64,000 nucleotides of DNA, taken from Halotalea alkalilenta DSM 17697. GTDB lineage: Bacteria > Pseudomonadota > Gammaproteobacteria > Pseudomonadales > Halomonadaceae. Where the stretch lies: NCBI RefSeq assembly GCF_000621205.1, contig NZ_JHYY01000035.1, forward strand, positions 1 to 64,000, read 5' to 3'. Positions within the stretch are counted from its first letter, which is position 1. The number at the start of each line of letters is the position of its first letter. Shown in pieces: positions 47,796 to 58,128 of this stretch. Made by a program: the position numbers and the translations under genes. The notes below the pieces were generated by a model. The model was not told the DNA's origin. It did no database searches and saw only the letters and a program-made list of their open reading frames with translations.

Positions 47796-47959
47796 GACAG
47801 CTCCAATGCTTGTAAAAACGAAACCAGGACGGTACACGCACCACACAACACGCCGCCCTCGCAGATCTGCGAGTCAAGCTCGGGCCGAGACAGCGACGTG
47901 GCACTGCGTTCGACCCGGCTTGATCATTCTCCCCCATTCCAAGGACGCCGACCCCGTTC

Positions 47960-48463
47960 ATGATCGCCGACTATCTGCGTACTCTCATCGACTATCACGA
48001 GTGGGCCACTCAACGGCTGCTCGGTGCCTGCATGGAAGTAAGCGAAGGAGATTACCGCCGCGACCTGGGGCTCCACTGCCACGGTATCCACGGTACGCTC
48101 AACCATCTGCTGCAGACGGAGGAGCTGTGGCTTTCGCGCTATCTCGGCAGGCCCGCTCCCGATAGCGCCACTGCGACCGATGTCTACCGCGAGTCGATCA
48201 GCGGTCGCGACACGCTCGCCGCGGCGCTGCGCGAGCAGTGTCGCCAGTGGCGCCAAGCGGTGAGCACGCTCGACGACGCCAGCGCCACCGAACAGCTGAG
48301 ACTCGAGGGGGGCGTCGGCATCCTCGAGCTGAGCCGGGTCGAGCTTCTATTCCAGGTGATAAGCTACGCGATCCAACTGCGCGGCCAGCTGATCTATGCG
48401 CTGACCTCGCTGGGCAACCCCGATCCTGGCCTCGACTTCCTCACCTACAGCAGCTCGCCGTAG
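47960..48463 (+). CDS. DinB-family putative metal-dependent hydrolase
   Basis: Four-helix DinB/YfiT-like protein of 167 residues. A helical start (LIDYHEWATQRLLGAC) supplies the first His, and HGTLNHLLQTEELWL the second; the third is not certain (VISYAIQLRGQLIYAL lacks the usual His). Many members act as thiol transferases or hydrolases, but the function here is unknown. It lies on the opposite strand between hemF and aroE, genes normally adjacent. Confidence 0.75.
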   Translation: MIADYLRTLIDYHEWATQRLLGACMEVSEGDYRRDLGLHCHGIHGTLNHLLQTEELWLSRYLGRPAPDSATATDVYRESISGRDTLAAALREQCRQWRQAVSTLDDASATEQLRLEGGVGILELSRVELLFQVISYAIQLRGQLIYALTSLGNPDPGLDFLTYSSSP

Positions 48464-48472
48464 GCGTCGGCC

Positions 48473-49420
<948 letters not shown>

Positions 49421-49454
49421 TCAGCGATGAAAGCGCGGCAAAGGTCGGCCAGGG

Positions 49455-50009
49455 TCAGAGCCGAAGACGCACTCCAGTGGCGAGATCGCGGATCTCGCTG
49501 GGCCGGTCGCGACCGCCGAGGGCGCCCGGCACTACCGCATCGAGCGTACCACCGAAGTCCCGGCGCACCTCCTGCTCGCTAAGCGCCGACGGTCGACCGG
49601 CGAGGTTCGCCGAGGTCGACACCACCGGGCCGCCAAACGCCTCGCACAGCGCCGAGGCCAGCGGATGAGCGGTGACCCTGAGCGCGACCTTGTCGTGCGC
49701 GCCGCGTATCAACGGGTGAGCGCGGCCATTGTCGGGAACCAGCCAGGTGAGCGGCCCGGGCCACTGCTCGGCCAACCGTCGGCGAGACTCGGCATCGAGC
49801 CCTGAAAGCCAGGGCTCGAACTGCTCGATGGACGCAGCGATCAGGATCAATCCCTTGGCCGCATCGCGCCGCTTCAACCCGAGCAGCCGTTCGAGCGCGA
49901 GCGGATCATCGGGATCACAGCCGAGCCCCCAGACCGCCTCGGTCGGATAGGCGACGATCCCACCCCGGCGCAGCACTGCAGCGGCGTCGGCGATCACCTC
50001 GGTAGTCAT
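49455..50009 (-). CDS. tsaC: Threonylcarbamoyl-AMP synthase TsaC
   Basis: Makes threonylcarbamoyl-adenylate for t6A37 of ANN-decoding tRNAs, 184 residues. YrdC-fold motifs are GIVAYPTEAVWGLGCDPDD, KRRDAAKGLILIA, WPGPLTWL and VVSTSANLAG. ATG 50009 is used; an in-frame TTG at 50030 is possible. Confidence 0.93.
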   Translation of the reverse strand: MTTEVIADAAAVLRRGGIVAYPTEAVWGLGCDPDDPLALERLLGLKRRDAAKGLILIAASIEQFEPWLSGLDAESRRRLAEQWPGPLTWLVPDNGRAHPLIRGAHDKVALRVTAHPLASALCEAFGGPVVSTSANLAGRPSALSEQEVRRDFGGTLDAVVPGALGGRDRPSEIRDLATGVRLRL

Positions 50010-50067
50010 GATGCAATCTTTCCCTGGCAAACGGTGGCGCAGATTCTAGCCTCTTTGATTGCTCGAC

Positions 50068-51156
50068 TCATCCCTCGCGCCGCCGAATCCAGCCTCCAGG
50101 CCGGCGCAGTACCCGCCCCTCGATCTCCAGGGCCTGGAGCATCGCCGCGCAGCGCGAGACATCGAGGGCTGCGCGTTCGACCAGCGCATCCAGCGGCATC
50201 GGTGACTCTCCGAGCAGCGCAAGCAGCGGGCTCCCTTCCCCCATCGCATCCGGCTCTTCGGGCGCGACCGGTGCGAGCGAGAGCCGACCGGAGAACTCAT
50301 CGAACAGCTCATCGGCCCGCGTCACCAGCCGGGCCCCTTCCTGGATCAGCCATAGGCAACCCTGCACCTGGGGATCGTCCAGCGCGCCGGGCAGCGCGAA
50401 CACCTCGCGATTCTGCTCCAGCGCCAGCCGGGCACTGATCAAAGAGCCGCTTCGCATCGCCGCCTCGATCACCAGCACCCCCTGGCTCAACCCGGTGACC
50501 AGCCGGTTGCGCCGAGGAAAATGCCGGGCATGCGCCGGGGTGGCGGACGGCAGCTCCGAGAGCAGGAGCCCCCCTTCGGCGAGCAGCCGCTCGCGCAGCC
50601 GGGCGTGCTGGCGCGGATAGAGCACATCGACACCGCAGCCGAGCACTGCGATGCTGCGCCCCTTTGCCTCGAGCGCTCCCAAATGGGCGGCACCGTCGAT
50701 GCCCTTGGCCATCCCGCTTACCACCGTGAATCCACCGGCGGCGAGCCGAGCGGAAAAATCCAGCGCGTGACGCAGCCCGGCCCGACTGGGTCGACGACTG
50801 CCGACCACTGCGATGCAGGGCTGCTCCAAGGCATCGAGATCCCCCCACCCCCAAAGCAGCGCGGGCGTGTCGTCGATCTCGTCGAGCAGAGAGGGCCAGC
50901 GAGGATGGCCCGGATGGAGCAGATGGTGCGCTTCGCCGCGCTCGAGCCAGGCGAGCATCGGATCCAGCAGCTCGCGACCGACGTCGGCACGCAGCAGATA
51001 GCGCAGATAGCTGCGCTGCTCGACACTCAAGGCGGCCAGCCAACCGTCCGGCCAGGCCGCCTTCGACTGCCGTAGCCGCCTAAGACGGCGACACCCCAGC
51101 CCCGGCACCAGCGATAGCGCCAACCACTCCCGCGCTCCCGGCCATACTTCGCTCAT
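50068..51156 (-). CDS. dprA: DNA-processing protein DprA
   Basis: Loads RecA on incoming single-stranded DNA during transformation. The 362 residues include an N-terminal helical region, the Rossmann core (VVGSRRPSRAGLRHALD, VSGMAKGIDGAAHLGAL, GCGVDVLYPRQH, LVTGLSQGVLVIEA) and a C-terminal winged-helix. It heads the dprA-tsaC-hemF run, divergent from def. A lysM-type gene often found between dprA and def is absent. Confidence 0.94.
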   Translation of the reverse strand: MSEVWPGAREWLALSLVPGLGCRRLRRLRQSKAAWPDGWLAALSVEQRSYLRYLLRADVGRELLDPMLAWLERGEAHHLLHPGHPRWPSLLDEIDDTPALLWGWGDLDALEQPCIAVVGSRRPSRAGLRHALDFSARLAAGGFTVVSGMAKGIDGAAHLGALEAKGRSIAVLGCGVDVLYPRQHARLRERLLAEGGLLLSELPSATPAHARHFPRRNRLVTGLSQGVLVIEAAMRSGSLISARLALEQNREVFALPGALDDPQVQGCLWLIQEGARLVTRADELFDEFSGRLSLAPVAPEEPDAMGEGSPLLALLGESPMPLDALVERAALDVSRCAAMLQALEIEGRVLRRPGGWIRRREG

Positions 51157-51178
51157 CGATGCTCCCCTCCCTCAGCGG

Positions 51179-51207
51179 TTTATCTGCCGCCCGTGGCGCA
51201 CTACAAT
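51179..51207 (+). promoter_or_regulatory. Candidate def promoter
   Basis: TTTATC (51179-51184), 17-nt spacer, TACAAT (51202-51207). The def ATG lies about 210 nt downstream, leaving a long leader with no clear ribosome site just before the start. Confidence 0.4.
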
Positions 51208-51418
51208 AGGGGCATTCCCGCCGTTCGCCGCCTATGAGACATAGCGGCAGTCCATCGCTGCGGTTTAGCCCAGGCTGGACGCTCGCCGAGCGAAGCGGCC
51301 GTGGATATCACCCGTGCATCCAGATCGATCTCCGCGGTCCGCCGCCACTGGCTTCGCGCCAGCGCTGGCTCGGTGCTATCCGCGGCGGAGGCGTCCTTAC
51401 TCTTTGGTATCCCTATCC

Positions 51419-51925
51419 ATGGCCATACTCCAGATCCTCGAATACCCCGACGAACGCCTGCGCACCGTCGCCAAACCGGTCGAGAAGTTCGACGATGAGT
51501 TGAACAAGCTGATCGACGACATGTTCGAGACCATGTACGACGCACCCGGCATCGGCCTTGCCGCCACCCAGGTGGATCGCCACATCCGTCTGTTCGTGAT
51601 GGACGTGAGCGACACCCAGAACCAGCCGATGGTGCTGATCAACCCCGAGTACGAGCCGCTCGACGACGAGCGCGCACAGATGCAGGAAGGCTGCCTGTCG
51701 GTACCCGAGTACTATGCCGAGGTACCCCGGGCACTGCGCATTCGCGCACGTGCGCTGGACCGCGACGGCAAGCCCTTCGAGCTCGAAGCCGATGGCCTGC
51801 TCGCCCACTGCATCCAGCATGAGAGCGATCACCTCGACGGCAAGCTGTTCGTCGACTACCTCTCGCCGCTCAAGCGCGAGCGGATCAAGAAGAAGATGCA
51901 GAAGCGCCACAAGGCCAGCGCTTGA
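51419..51925 (+). CDS. def: Peptide deformylase Def
   Basis: Removes the formyl group from nascent proteins, 168 residues. All three motifs are present: [17 protein letters not shown] and [12 protein letters not shown], the last holding the metal His pair and catalytic Glu. The frame is open to 51314, but homology fixes ATG 51419 ([15 protein letters not shown]). Confidence 0.96.
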   Translation: MAILQILEYPDERLRTVAKPVEKFDDELNKLIDDMFETMYDAPGIGLAATQVDRHIRLFVMDVSDTQNQPMVLINPEYEPLDDERAQMQEGCLSVPEYYAEVPRALRIRARALDRDGKPFELEADGLLAHCIQHESDHLDGKLFVDYLSPLKRERIKKKMQKRHKASA

Positions 51926-51972
51926 GCCAGCCTCGAGCGCTGCGTCGCACACCATCGCCATCGAGTTCCTCC

Positions 51973-52947
51973 ATGCCCGTATCCCTGCGTGTCGGCTTCG
52001 CCGGCACCCCTGACTTCGCCGCCGCCATCCTCGAGGCGCTGCTCGCTAGCCGCCACCAGGTGGTGTGCGTCTATACCCAGCCCGACCGCCCCGCCGGACG
52101 AGGGCGCAAACCGCAGTCGAGCCCGGTGAAGCTGCTCGCCGAGCGCCATGGCCTGCCGGTTCACCAGCCCGAGCGGCTCAACAGCGAGGAGAGCCGGGCC
52201 GCGCTGGTCGAGGCGCGTCTCGATGTGCTGGTGGTCGCCGCCTACGGTTTGATCCTGCCGCGCGAAGTGCTCGAGATCGCGCGGCTGGGCGCGCTCAACG
52301 TCCATGCCTCGCTGCTGCCGCGCTGGCGCGGCGCGGCGCCGATCCAACGCGCGATCGAGGCGGGTGATACCGAAAGCGGGGTGACGATCATGGCGATGGA
52401 CGAAGGCCTCGACACCGGCGACATGCTGCTCGAACGCCGGGTGGCGATCGATGCGCAAACCACCGGTGGCGCGCTTCACGACGCGCTCGCCGTGCTTGGC
52501 GCGGAAGCCATCGTCAGCGCCCTGGATACGCTCGCAGACGATCCCGCACGGCTCCCTCCCCGCCCGCAGCCGGCGCAAGGGGTGAGCTATGCCGCCAAGC
52601 TCTCCAAAGCACAGGCCCGGCTCGATTTCGACCAGCCCGCCGAACGGCTCGCCGCCAAGGTGCGCGCCTTCAATCCCTGGCCGGTGGCCTGGGCGGAGCT
52701 CGATGGAGAGCCCCTGCGGATCTGGGCCGCCGAGGCCGAGCCGCAGAGCGCCTCGCAGGCCGCCCCCGGCACGCTGCTCGAAAGCGACGGTGAATCGCTG
52801 CTTATCGCCTGCGCGAGCGGACAGCTGCGAGTACTCCGTGCCCAGCTGCCCGGCGGCAAGCCGCTGTCGCTGCGCGAACTGCTCAACAGCCGCGCCGAGC
52901 GCTTCCTGCCCGGCAAGCGCTTCGCCCCCCTGGAGCCAAGCGCATGA
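51973..52947 (+). CDS. fmt: Methionyl-tRNA formyltransferase Fmt
   Basis: Formylates initiator Met-tRNA, 324 residues. Catalytic motifs are LNVHASLLPRWRGAAPIQRAI and the Asp of MDEGLDTGDML. ATG 51973 (MPVSLRVGFAGTPDF) is taken by homology; the open frame overlaps def. The stop overlaps the rsmB ATG (ATGA). Confidence 0.95.
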   Translation: MPVSLRVGFAGTPDFAAAILEALLASRHQVVCVYTQPDRPAGRGRKPQSSPVKLLAERHGLPVHQPERLNSEESRAALVEARLDVLVVAAYGLILPREVLEIARLGALNVHASLLPRWRGAAPIQRAIEAGDTESGVTIMAMDEGLDTGDMLLERRVAIDAQTTGGALHDALAVLGAEAIVSALDTLADDPARLPPRPQPAQGVSYAAKLSKAQARLDFDQPAERLAAKVRAFNPWPVAWAELDGEPLRIWAAEAEPQSASQAAPGTLLESDGESLLIACASGQLRVLRAQLPGGKPLSLRELLNSRAERFLPGKRFAPLEPSA

Positions 52948-54302
52948 GCGCATCACCGCGTGAACCCAACGACCCTCGCGCTGCCGCCGCCCGCGCGCTG
53001 GTGCCGATCATCGAGCGCCGAGCCTCGCTCTCGAGCCTCGACGATGGCACCCTGAGCGGTCGCGACAAAGGCTTCTTCCGCGCGCTCTGCTTTGGTGTGT
53101 GCCGCACCCTGCCGCGTCTCGAGGCACTGGCCGGCATGCTGCTCTCCCAGGGCTTCAAGCCCCGCGACCGGGACGTCCAGGCGCTGCTGTTGATCGGCCT
53201 GCACCAGCTGCTCTACATGCGGGTGCCGAATCATGCCGCGGTCGGCGAGACTGCCGGCGCTGCACGCCTGCTCGGCAAGCCTTGGGCGACCAAGGTGCTG
53301 AACGCCTGTCTCAGGCGCTGCCAGCGCGAGCGTGAAGCCCTCGAGGCGCGTCTCGACGCCGAGCGCCAGAGCCAGCTGCTCCACCCGGCCTGGCTGCTCG
53401 ATGCGATCGAGCATGCCTGGCCCGACCAGGCGGCCTCGATCATCGCCGCCAACAACACCGCGGCGCCGATGACGCTCAGGGTCAACCGCGCTCGCATCCG
53501 GCGCGACGAATATCTCGCCCGCCTCGAGGCCGAGGGCCTCGAGGCCCGCCCTTGCATCGATGCAGAGGATGGCGTGACGCTCGCCAACGCGGTCGATGCG
53601 CTGACGCTGCCTGGCTTCAAGGAGGGGCTGGTCAGCGTGCAGGACGAATCGGCCCAGCTCGCCGCTGCGCTCTTGATCGACCCACTGCTGGCCTCGCCCA
53701 CCCAGGCACCGCTGCGGGTGCTCGACGCCTGCAGCGCACCCGGCGGCAAGAGCATGCAGCTGATCGAACGAGCGGCCGCCGCCGGACGGGAGCTATCGCT
53801 CAAGTCGCTGGACAGCGACGCTCAGCGGCTGAAACGGGTCGAGCAGGGCATTGCCCGCATCTCGCCGCCGGAGTCGATAGCCGTGGACGTCATCGAAGCC
53901 GATGCCACCCAGCTCGACTGGTGGGACGGGCAGCGCTTCGACGCCATCCTGCTCGATGCGCCTTGCTCCGGCACCGGGGTGATTCGCCGCCATCCCGACA
54001 TCAAGCAGCTGCGTCTCGCCACCGACATCACCCAGCTCGCCGAGCTCCAGCGCCGGCTGCTCGACAGCCTATGGCCGACCCTGCGCGTCGGCGGGCGGCT
54101 GCTTTATGCCACCTGTTCGATCATGCCGGCGGAGAACCAGGCGCGGATCGAAGACTTCCTCGCCCACGCAGGCGATGCCCGGCTGGTCCCGATCGATGCC
54201 TCCTGGGGCATCGAGACCAACGGTGGCGCACGCCAGCGGCTGCCCGAAGTCGACGGCGCCGATGGGTTCTTCTATGCCCTGGTGGAAAAGACCGCGGACT
54301 GA
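52944..54302 (+). CDS. rsmB: 16S rRNA (cytosine-967-C5)-methyltransferase RsmB
   Basis: NusB-like N-terminal domain (about 1-140) plus a Rossmann methyltransferase, 452 residues. AdoMet motif is LDACSAPGGKS. The two catalytic cysteines are in LDAPCSGTGVIRRHPDIK and YATCSIMPAENQ. It is translated coupled to fmt. trkA, its common neighbour, is not present. Confidence 0.95.
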   Translation: MSASPREPNDPRAAAARALVPIIERRASLSSLDDGTLSGRDKGFFRALCFGVCRTLPRLEALAGMLLSQGFKPRDRDVQALLLIGLHQLLYMRVPNHAAVGETAGAARLLGKPWATKVLNACLRRCQREREALEARLDAERQSQLLHPAWLLDAIEHAWPDQAASIIAANNTAAPMTLRVNRARIRRDEYLARLEAEGLEARPCIDAEDGVTLANAVDALTLPGFKEGLVSVQDESAQLAAALLIDPLLASPTQAPLRVLDACSAPGGKSMQLIERAAAAGRELSLKSLDSDAQRLKRVEQGIARISPPESIAVDVIEADATQLDWWDGQRFDAILLDAPCSGTGVIRRHPDIKQLRLATDITQLAELQRRLLDSLWPTLRVGGRLLYATCSIMPAENQARIEDFLAHAGDARLVPIDASWGIETNGGARQRLPEVDGADGFFYALVEKTAD

Positions 54303-54323
54303 AAGCGATTGGCTCCCCTCAAC

Positions 54324-54353
54324 GCAATCGCCCCGCTATAGCGGGGCGATTGC
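54324..54353. terminator. Bidirectional terminator between rsmB and otnI
   Basis: GCAATCGCCCCGC / GCGGGGCGATTGC, a 13-bp perfect stem with a TATA loop, lying between the convergent rsmB and otnI genes (22 nt after rsmB, 13 nt after otnI). Confidence 0.8.
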
Positions 54354-54365
54354 GCTTCAATCGGT

Positions 54366-55151
54366 TCAGCGAGCAGGCCGATAGGGCTCGAACCAGCCAA
54401 GCCCCGCCTCGGTATCACTACGCGGATGGTACTCGCAGCCGATCCAGCCCTCGTATCCAGCCTCATCGAGCTGGGCGAACAGCCAGCCATAGTTGAGCTC
54501 GCCCTCGTCGGGCTCATGGCGGTCGGGTACGCCCGCGATCTGCAGGTGGCCGACGGTATCACGGTAACGCTCGAAGCAGCGCCACAGGTCACCATCCATG
54601 ATCTGGGCGTGGTAGAAGTCCATCTGCACCTTGAGATTGGGATTACCCAGCTCGGCCACCAGACGGTGCGCCTCAGCCTGATGGCTGAGCAGGTAGCCAG
54701 GCATGTCACGCTGGTTGATCGGCTCGATCAGAAGCGTCATCCCTTCGCCGGCCAACTTTTCGGCGGCGTAGCTCAGGTTACCGCGATAGATGTCGAGCGC
54801 TCGCTCACGCTCGACTCCGGCAGGCAGTACGCCGGCCATCGCATGCAGCCGTCGGCAGCCCAGCGCGCGGGCATAGCCGAGCGCGGTCTCGACGCTGGCA
54901 CGGAACTCGGCCTCGCGCCCCGGCAGGCTGGTGATGCCCCGCTCTCCGGCCGACCAATCCCCGGGGGGCAGGTTGAACAGCGCCTGCTCGAGCCGGTGCT
55001 CGCGCAGGGCAGCGGCGATCTCGTCGGCGGAGAAATCATAGGGAAAGAGGAACTCGACCGCCTCGAATCCGGCACGCGCGGCGCGCTCGAACCGGGACAT
55101 GAACGGTACCTCGTTGAACAGCATGCTCAGATTGGCGGCAAAACGCGGCAT
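54366..55151 (-). CDS. otnI: 2-oxo-tetronate isomerase OtnI
   Basis: Xylose-isomerase-like TIM barrel of the hydroxypyruvate-isomerase group, 261 residues. In tetronate pathways it interconverts 2-oxo- and 3-oxo-tetronate, feeding the kinase OtnK. The N-terminus PRFAANLSMLFNEVPF, the ligand regions LLIEPINQRDMPGY and VQMDFYHAQIMDGD, and IGCEYHPRSDTEAGLGW are typical. ATG 55151 has GAGGAGAG upstream. It is the last gene of the leftward operon. Confidence 0.9.
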   Translation of the reverse strand: MPRFAANLSMLFNEVPFMSRFERAARAGFEAVEFLFPYDFSADEIAAALREHRLEQALFNLPPGDWSAGERGITSLPGREAEFRASVETALGYARALGCRRLHAMAGVLPAGVERERALDIYRGNLSYAAEKLAGEGMTLLIEPINQRDMPGYLLSHQAEAHRLVAELGNPNLKVQMDFYHAQIMDGDLWRCFERYRDTVGHLQIAGVPDRHEPDEGELNYGWLFAQLDEAGYEGWIGCEYHPRSDTEAGLGWFEPYRPAR

Positions 55152-55219
55152 TCCGCTCTCCTCATGAATTCGATCAATAGGCGCATCGATTCGGACTCGA
55201 TCGGTGCGGGCTCCTTCAT

Positions 55220-55867
55220 TCACCAGCGCGCACCGAAGGACTGGCGCAGCGCTTCGATCTGCTCCTCGTCCAGCGTGGTCACCTCGCGGCCATGCAACAG
55301 CAGGTAGAGCCGCGCGGTCTCCTCGAGCTCTTCCATCGCGCTGCGCGCAGACGCAAGCGTCGCGGCGGAGACCACCGGGCCGTGGTTGGCCAGCAGCACT
55401 GCAGTGTGGCTCGCGGCCATCTCGGCGACCGCCTCGCCCATCGCCGGATCCCCAGGACGGAAATAGGGCAATAGCGGCAACCGGCCGACGCGCATGACGA
55501 AATAGGGCGTGATCGGCGGTATGCACGAACGGGTATCGAGCCCGGAAAGGCACGAAAGCGCAGTGGCATAGGTCGCATGCAGGTGGATCACTGCGCCGGC
55601 CTCGGGGCGCTGTTCGTAAAAGGCACGATGGAGAAACGACTCCTTGGTCGGCGGATCGCCGGCGAGCAGCCGCCCCTCCCAGTCGAGCTTGCTGATTCGC
55701 GCAGGCTCGAGCTCGCCGAGCGCTACATTGGTCGGCGTCATCAGCCAGCCGTCGTCGAGCTTGGCGCTCAAGTTGCCGGAGGTGCCCGGCGCCATGCCGA
55801 GGCTTCGAAACTCGCGCCCGATCCTGCACAGCTCATCTCGCAGCTGGGACTCGTCGCGCTTGCTCAT
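55220..55867 (-). CDS. otnC: 3-oxo-tetronate 4-phosphate decarboxylase OtnC
   Basis: Class II aldolase/adducin family enzyme of 215 residues. It decarboxylates 3-oxo-tetronate 4-phosphate to dihydroxyacetone phosphate. The zinc ligands are VIHLHATYATAL and the His of LLANHGPVV; Glu is in the PTKESFLHRAFY region. The ATG overlaps the otnK stop by 4 nt. Confidence 0.9.
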   Translation of the reverse strand: MSKRDESQLRDELCRIGREFRSLGMAPGTSGNLSAKLDDGWLMTPTNVALGELEPARISKLDWEGRLLAGDPPTKESFLHRAFYEQRPEAGAVIHLHATYATALSCLSGLDTRSCIPPITPYFVMRVGRLPLLPYFRPGDPAMGEAVAEMAASHTAVLLANHGPVVSAATLASARSAMEELEETARLYLLLHGREVTTLDEEQIEALRQSFGARW

Positions 55868-57135
55868 GGCAGCACCTCCCAGGCCCGGGTCATGAAATCT
55901 ACCTGGCCGAAATTCCCCGACTTCAACGCCAACGCCAGTGCGGGCTCGCGGCCGACGCTATGGGTCCAGGGCACCCCTGTATCGATGCTCGGGCCGATCT
56001 TGAGCCCTTCGACGCCGAGCGCTTCGACCACCGCGCCCGAGCTCTCGCCCCCCGCGACCAGGATCCGGCGGACCCCGGCCTCGTCCACCAGCCGCTGGGC
56101 GAGACCTGCCAAGGCGCGCTCGACCAGCGCACCGGACGCCTCGACGCCGAAGCGGGCCTGGACCTCACGCAGCCGCTCGGCGGGGCTGCTGGCGTGGACC
56201 ACCACCGGCCCTTGATCGAGTCTCGCCAGGCAGTAGTCGAACAGCGATTGCAGGTGCGCGTCGAAATCCTCTGCCAGCGATTCGACCTCCACGGCGATGC
56301 TAGGGTAGCGCCCACGGGCATGCTCGAGCTGCCCGAGGGTCGCTCTGGAGCAGCTACCGCTCAGAATCAGTGCGCGCCCTTCGATCGGCGGCAGCCGGCC
56401 CGCGTCCGCGCGTGCGGTGAAGCCCTCCAAGGTGGCGGGGATCGAAAGCCCCAGCCCCGAGCCGCCGGTGAGCAGCACCGAGTCGCTTGCGGCGGCGGCG
56501 AGCAGGTGGAGATCCGACTCGTCGAGGGTGTCGCAGATCGCGATGCCGACGCCTTCGCCTCGCAGCGCCTCGATCCGCGCGCGTACCGCCTCGACACCCT
56601 TGGCGAGATCGTGATGGCTGACCAAACCGACCCGATGCCGGGTCTGCGGCGCGAGCACGCGCAAGAGACAAGGATCGGTCATCGGCGTCAGCGGATGATC
56701 CTGCATGCCGCTTTCGTTGAGCAGCACGTCGTTGGCGAACAGATAACCGTTGTAGACCGTGCGCCGGTTGGCCGGAAGCGCCGGCACCGCAAGGGTGAAA
56801 TCGACCCCCAGCGCCTCCATCAGTGCGTCGGTGACCGGCCCGATGTTGCCTTGGGCGGTGGAGTCGAACGTCGAGCAATACTTGAAGTAGAAGCGCTCAC
56901 AGCCCTGGTCACGCAGCCAGTCGAGTGCTGCAAGCGAGGCCTCGACCGCGCGCTCCGGCGCCACGGTACGCGATTTGAGCGCGACCACCACCGCGTCGCA
57001 GTCATCGTCCAACGCCGTACCGGGGACACCGATGGTCTGTACCACTCGCATGCCCGCCGCCACCAATTGGCTGGCGAGATCGGTCGCGCCGGTGAAGTCG
57101 TCAGCGATACAGCCGAGCAGGAGTTTGTCGGCCAT
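55864..57135 (-). CDS. otnK: 3-oxo-tetronate kinase OtnK (DUF1537)
   Basis: Four-carbon acid sugar kinase of 423 residues that phosphorylates 3-oxo-tetronate. The N-terminal GCIADDFTGATDLASQLVAAGM and the C-terminal nucleotide-binding VAGGESSGAVVEALGV are family markers. ATG 57135 has GGAGG 7 nt upstream, two bases after the ltnD stop. The whole run ltnD-otnK-otnC is translationally coupled. Confidence 0.92.
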   Translation of the reverse strand: MADKLLLGCIADDFTGATDLASQLVAAGMRVVQTIGVPGTALDDDCDAVVVALKSRTVAPERAVEASLAALDWLRDQGCERFYFKYCSTFDSTAQGNIGPVTDALMEALGVDFTLAVPALPANRRTVYNGYLFANDVLLNESGMQDHPLTPMTDPCLLRVLAPQTRHRVGLVSHHDLAKGVEAVRARIEALRGEGVGIAICDTLDESDLHLLAAAASDSVLLTGGSGLGLSIPATLEGFTARADAGRLPPIEGRALILSGSCSRATLGQLEHARGRYPSIAVEVESLAEDFDAHLQSLFDYCLARLDQGPVVVHASSPAERLREVQARFGVEASGALVERALAGLAQRLVDEAGVRRILVAGGESSGAVVEALGVEGLKIGPSIDTGVPWTHSVGREPALALALKSGNFGQVDFMTRAWEVLP

Positions 57136-57137
57136 GC

Positions 57138-58055
57138 TCAAGCCTCCTTCGCTTTGGGTAGTTGCACGCCTGGGAAGATTTTCACCACCGCGGCGTCGTC
57201 CTCTCCACCAAGCCCCATCGCCGAGGCCTGGGTGAACATCGAAAGCGCCTGCGCGGTGAGCGGCAGCGGGAACTTGCGCCCCAGGGCGCTTTCGTGGACC
57301 AGGCCCAGGTCCTTGACGAAGATGTCGACCGCCGAACGCGGCGAGTAATCCGCATCGAGGATATGCGGCACGCGGTTCTCGAACATCCAGGAGTTGCCAG
57401 CGCTGGCGGTGATCACCTCGAACACCGCGTCCGGGTCGCAGCCACCGCTGATGCCGTAGGCCATCGCCTCGGCGGCGGCAGCGATGTGCACGCCGGCGAG
57501 CAGCTGGTTGACCAGCTTGACCTGGGAACCCGCGCCGATCGCCTCACCGAGACGAAAGAGCCGCGCCGACACCGCATCCAATGCCCCCGCCGCTTTGTCG
57601 AACGCCTCGGCCCCGCCGGAGGCCATCACCGTCAGCTCACCCGCAGCGGCCTTGACCGCACCGCCGGAGATCGGCGCATCGATCAGGCTGAGACCAAGCG
57701 CCGCGATCGGCGCCTCGAGCGCGCGTACCGCATCGGGGGCGCAGGTGGCGCACTGGATCACCACGCCTCCCGGCGCCATCCGCGCGCAGGCCCCCTGCTC
57801 GCCGAGCAGCACTTCCTTGGCCTGGCGAGCATTGACCACCACGCAGAACAGCACATCGACCCGTTCGCCGAGCGCCGCCGGGCTTTGCGCCACATGCCCG
57901 CCGGCGGCTGCGAAGGCCGAGCGCGCCGACTCGCCGAGATCGCAGCCCCAGGTGTCGAAACCAGCGCGCAGCAGCGACCGCGCAATCCCCATGCCCATCG
58001 ATCCCAGGCCGATCACACCGACCGAGGGGAGCGCTACGTTCCGGGTTTGCTGCAT
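57138..58055 (-). CDS. ltnD: L-threonate dehydrogenase LtnD
   Basis: 3-hydroxyisobutyrate-dehydrogenase-family enzyme of 305 residues oxidising L-threonate to 2-oxo-tetronate. The NAD motif is GLGSMGMGIARSL. The substrate motif is DAPISGGAVKAAAGELTVM, and catalytic Lys in GSQVKLVNQLLAG is intact. The neighbours otnK, otnC and otnI set its specificity better than sequence alone. The ATG follows AGGGGG. Confidence 0.9.
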   Translation of the reverse strand: MQQTRNVALPSVGVIGLGSMGMGIARSLLRAGFDTWGCDLGESARSAFAAAGGHVAQSPAALGERVDVLFCVVVNARQAKEVLLGEQGACARMAPGGVVIQCATCAPDAVRALEAPIAALGLSLIDAPISGGAVKAAAGELTVMASGGAEAFDKAAGALDAVSARLFRLGEAIGAGSQVKLVNQLLAGVHIAAAAEAMAYGISGGCDPDAVFEVITASAGNSWMFENRVPHILDADYSPRSAVDIFVKDLGLVHESALGRKFPLPLTAQALSMFTQASAMGLGGEDDAAVVKIFPGVQLPKAKEA

Positions 58056-58128
58056 TGTTGCCCCCTATCCAGGATGGTATTTCCTCAACCTTTCGCACGC
58101 CCCGCCGTGCCTCCCCGCCTAGGGCGTA

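Noticed and set aside
55152-55829. Upstream part of the long otnI frame
   Set aside because: It overlaps otnC in another frame and reads as shadow sequence; otnI starts at 55151 with a strong ribosome site.
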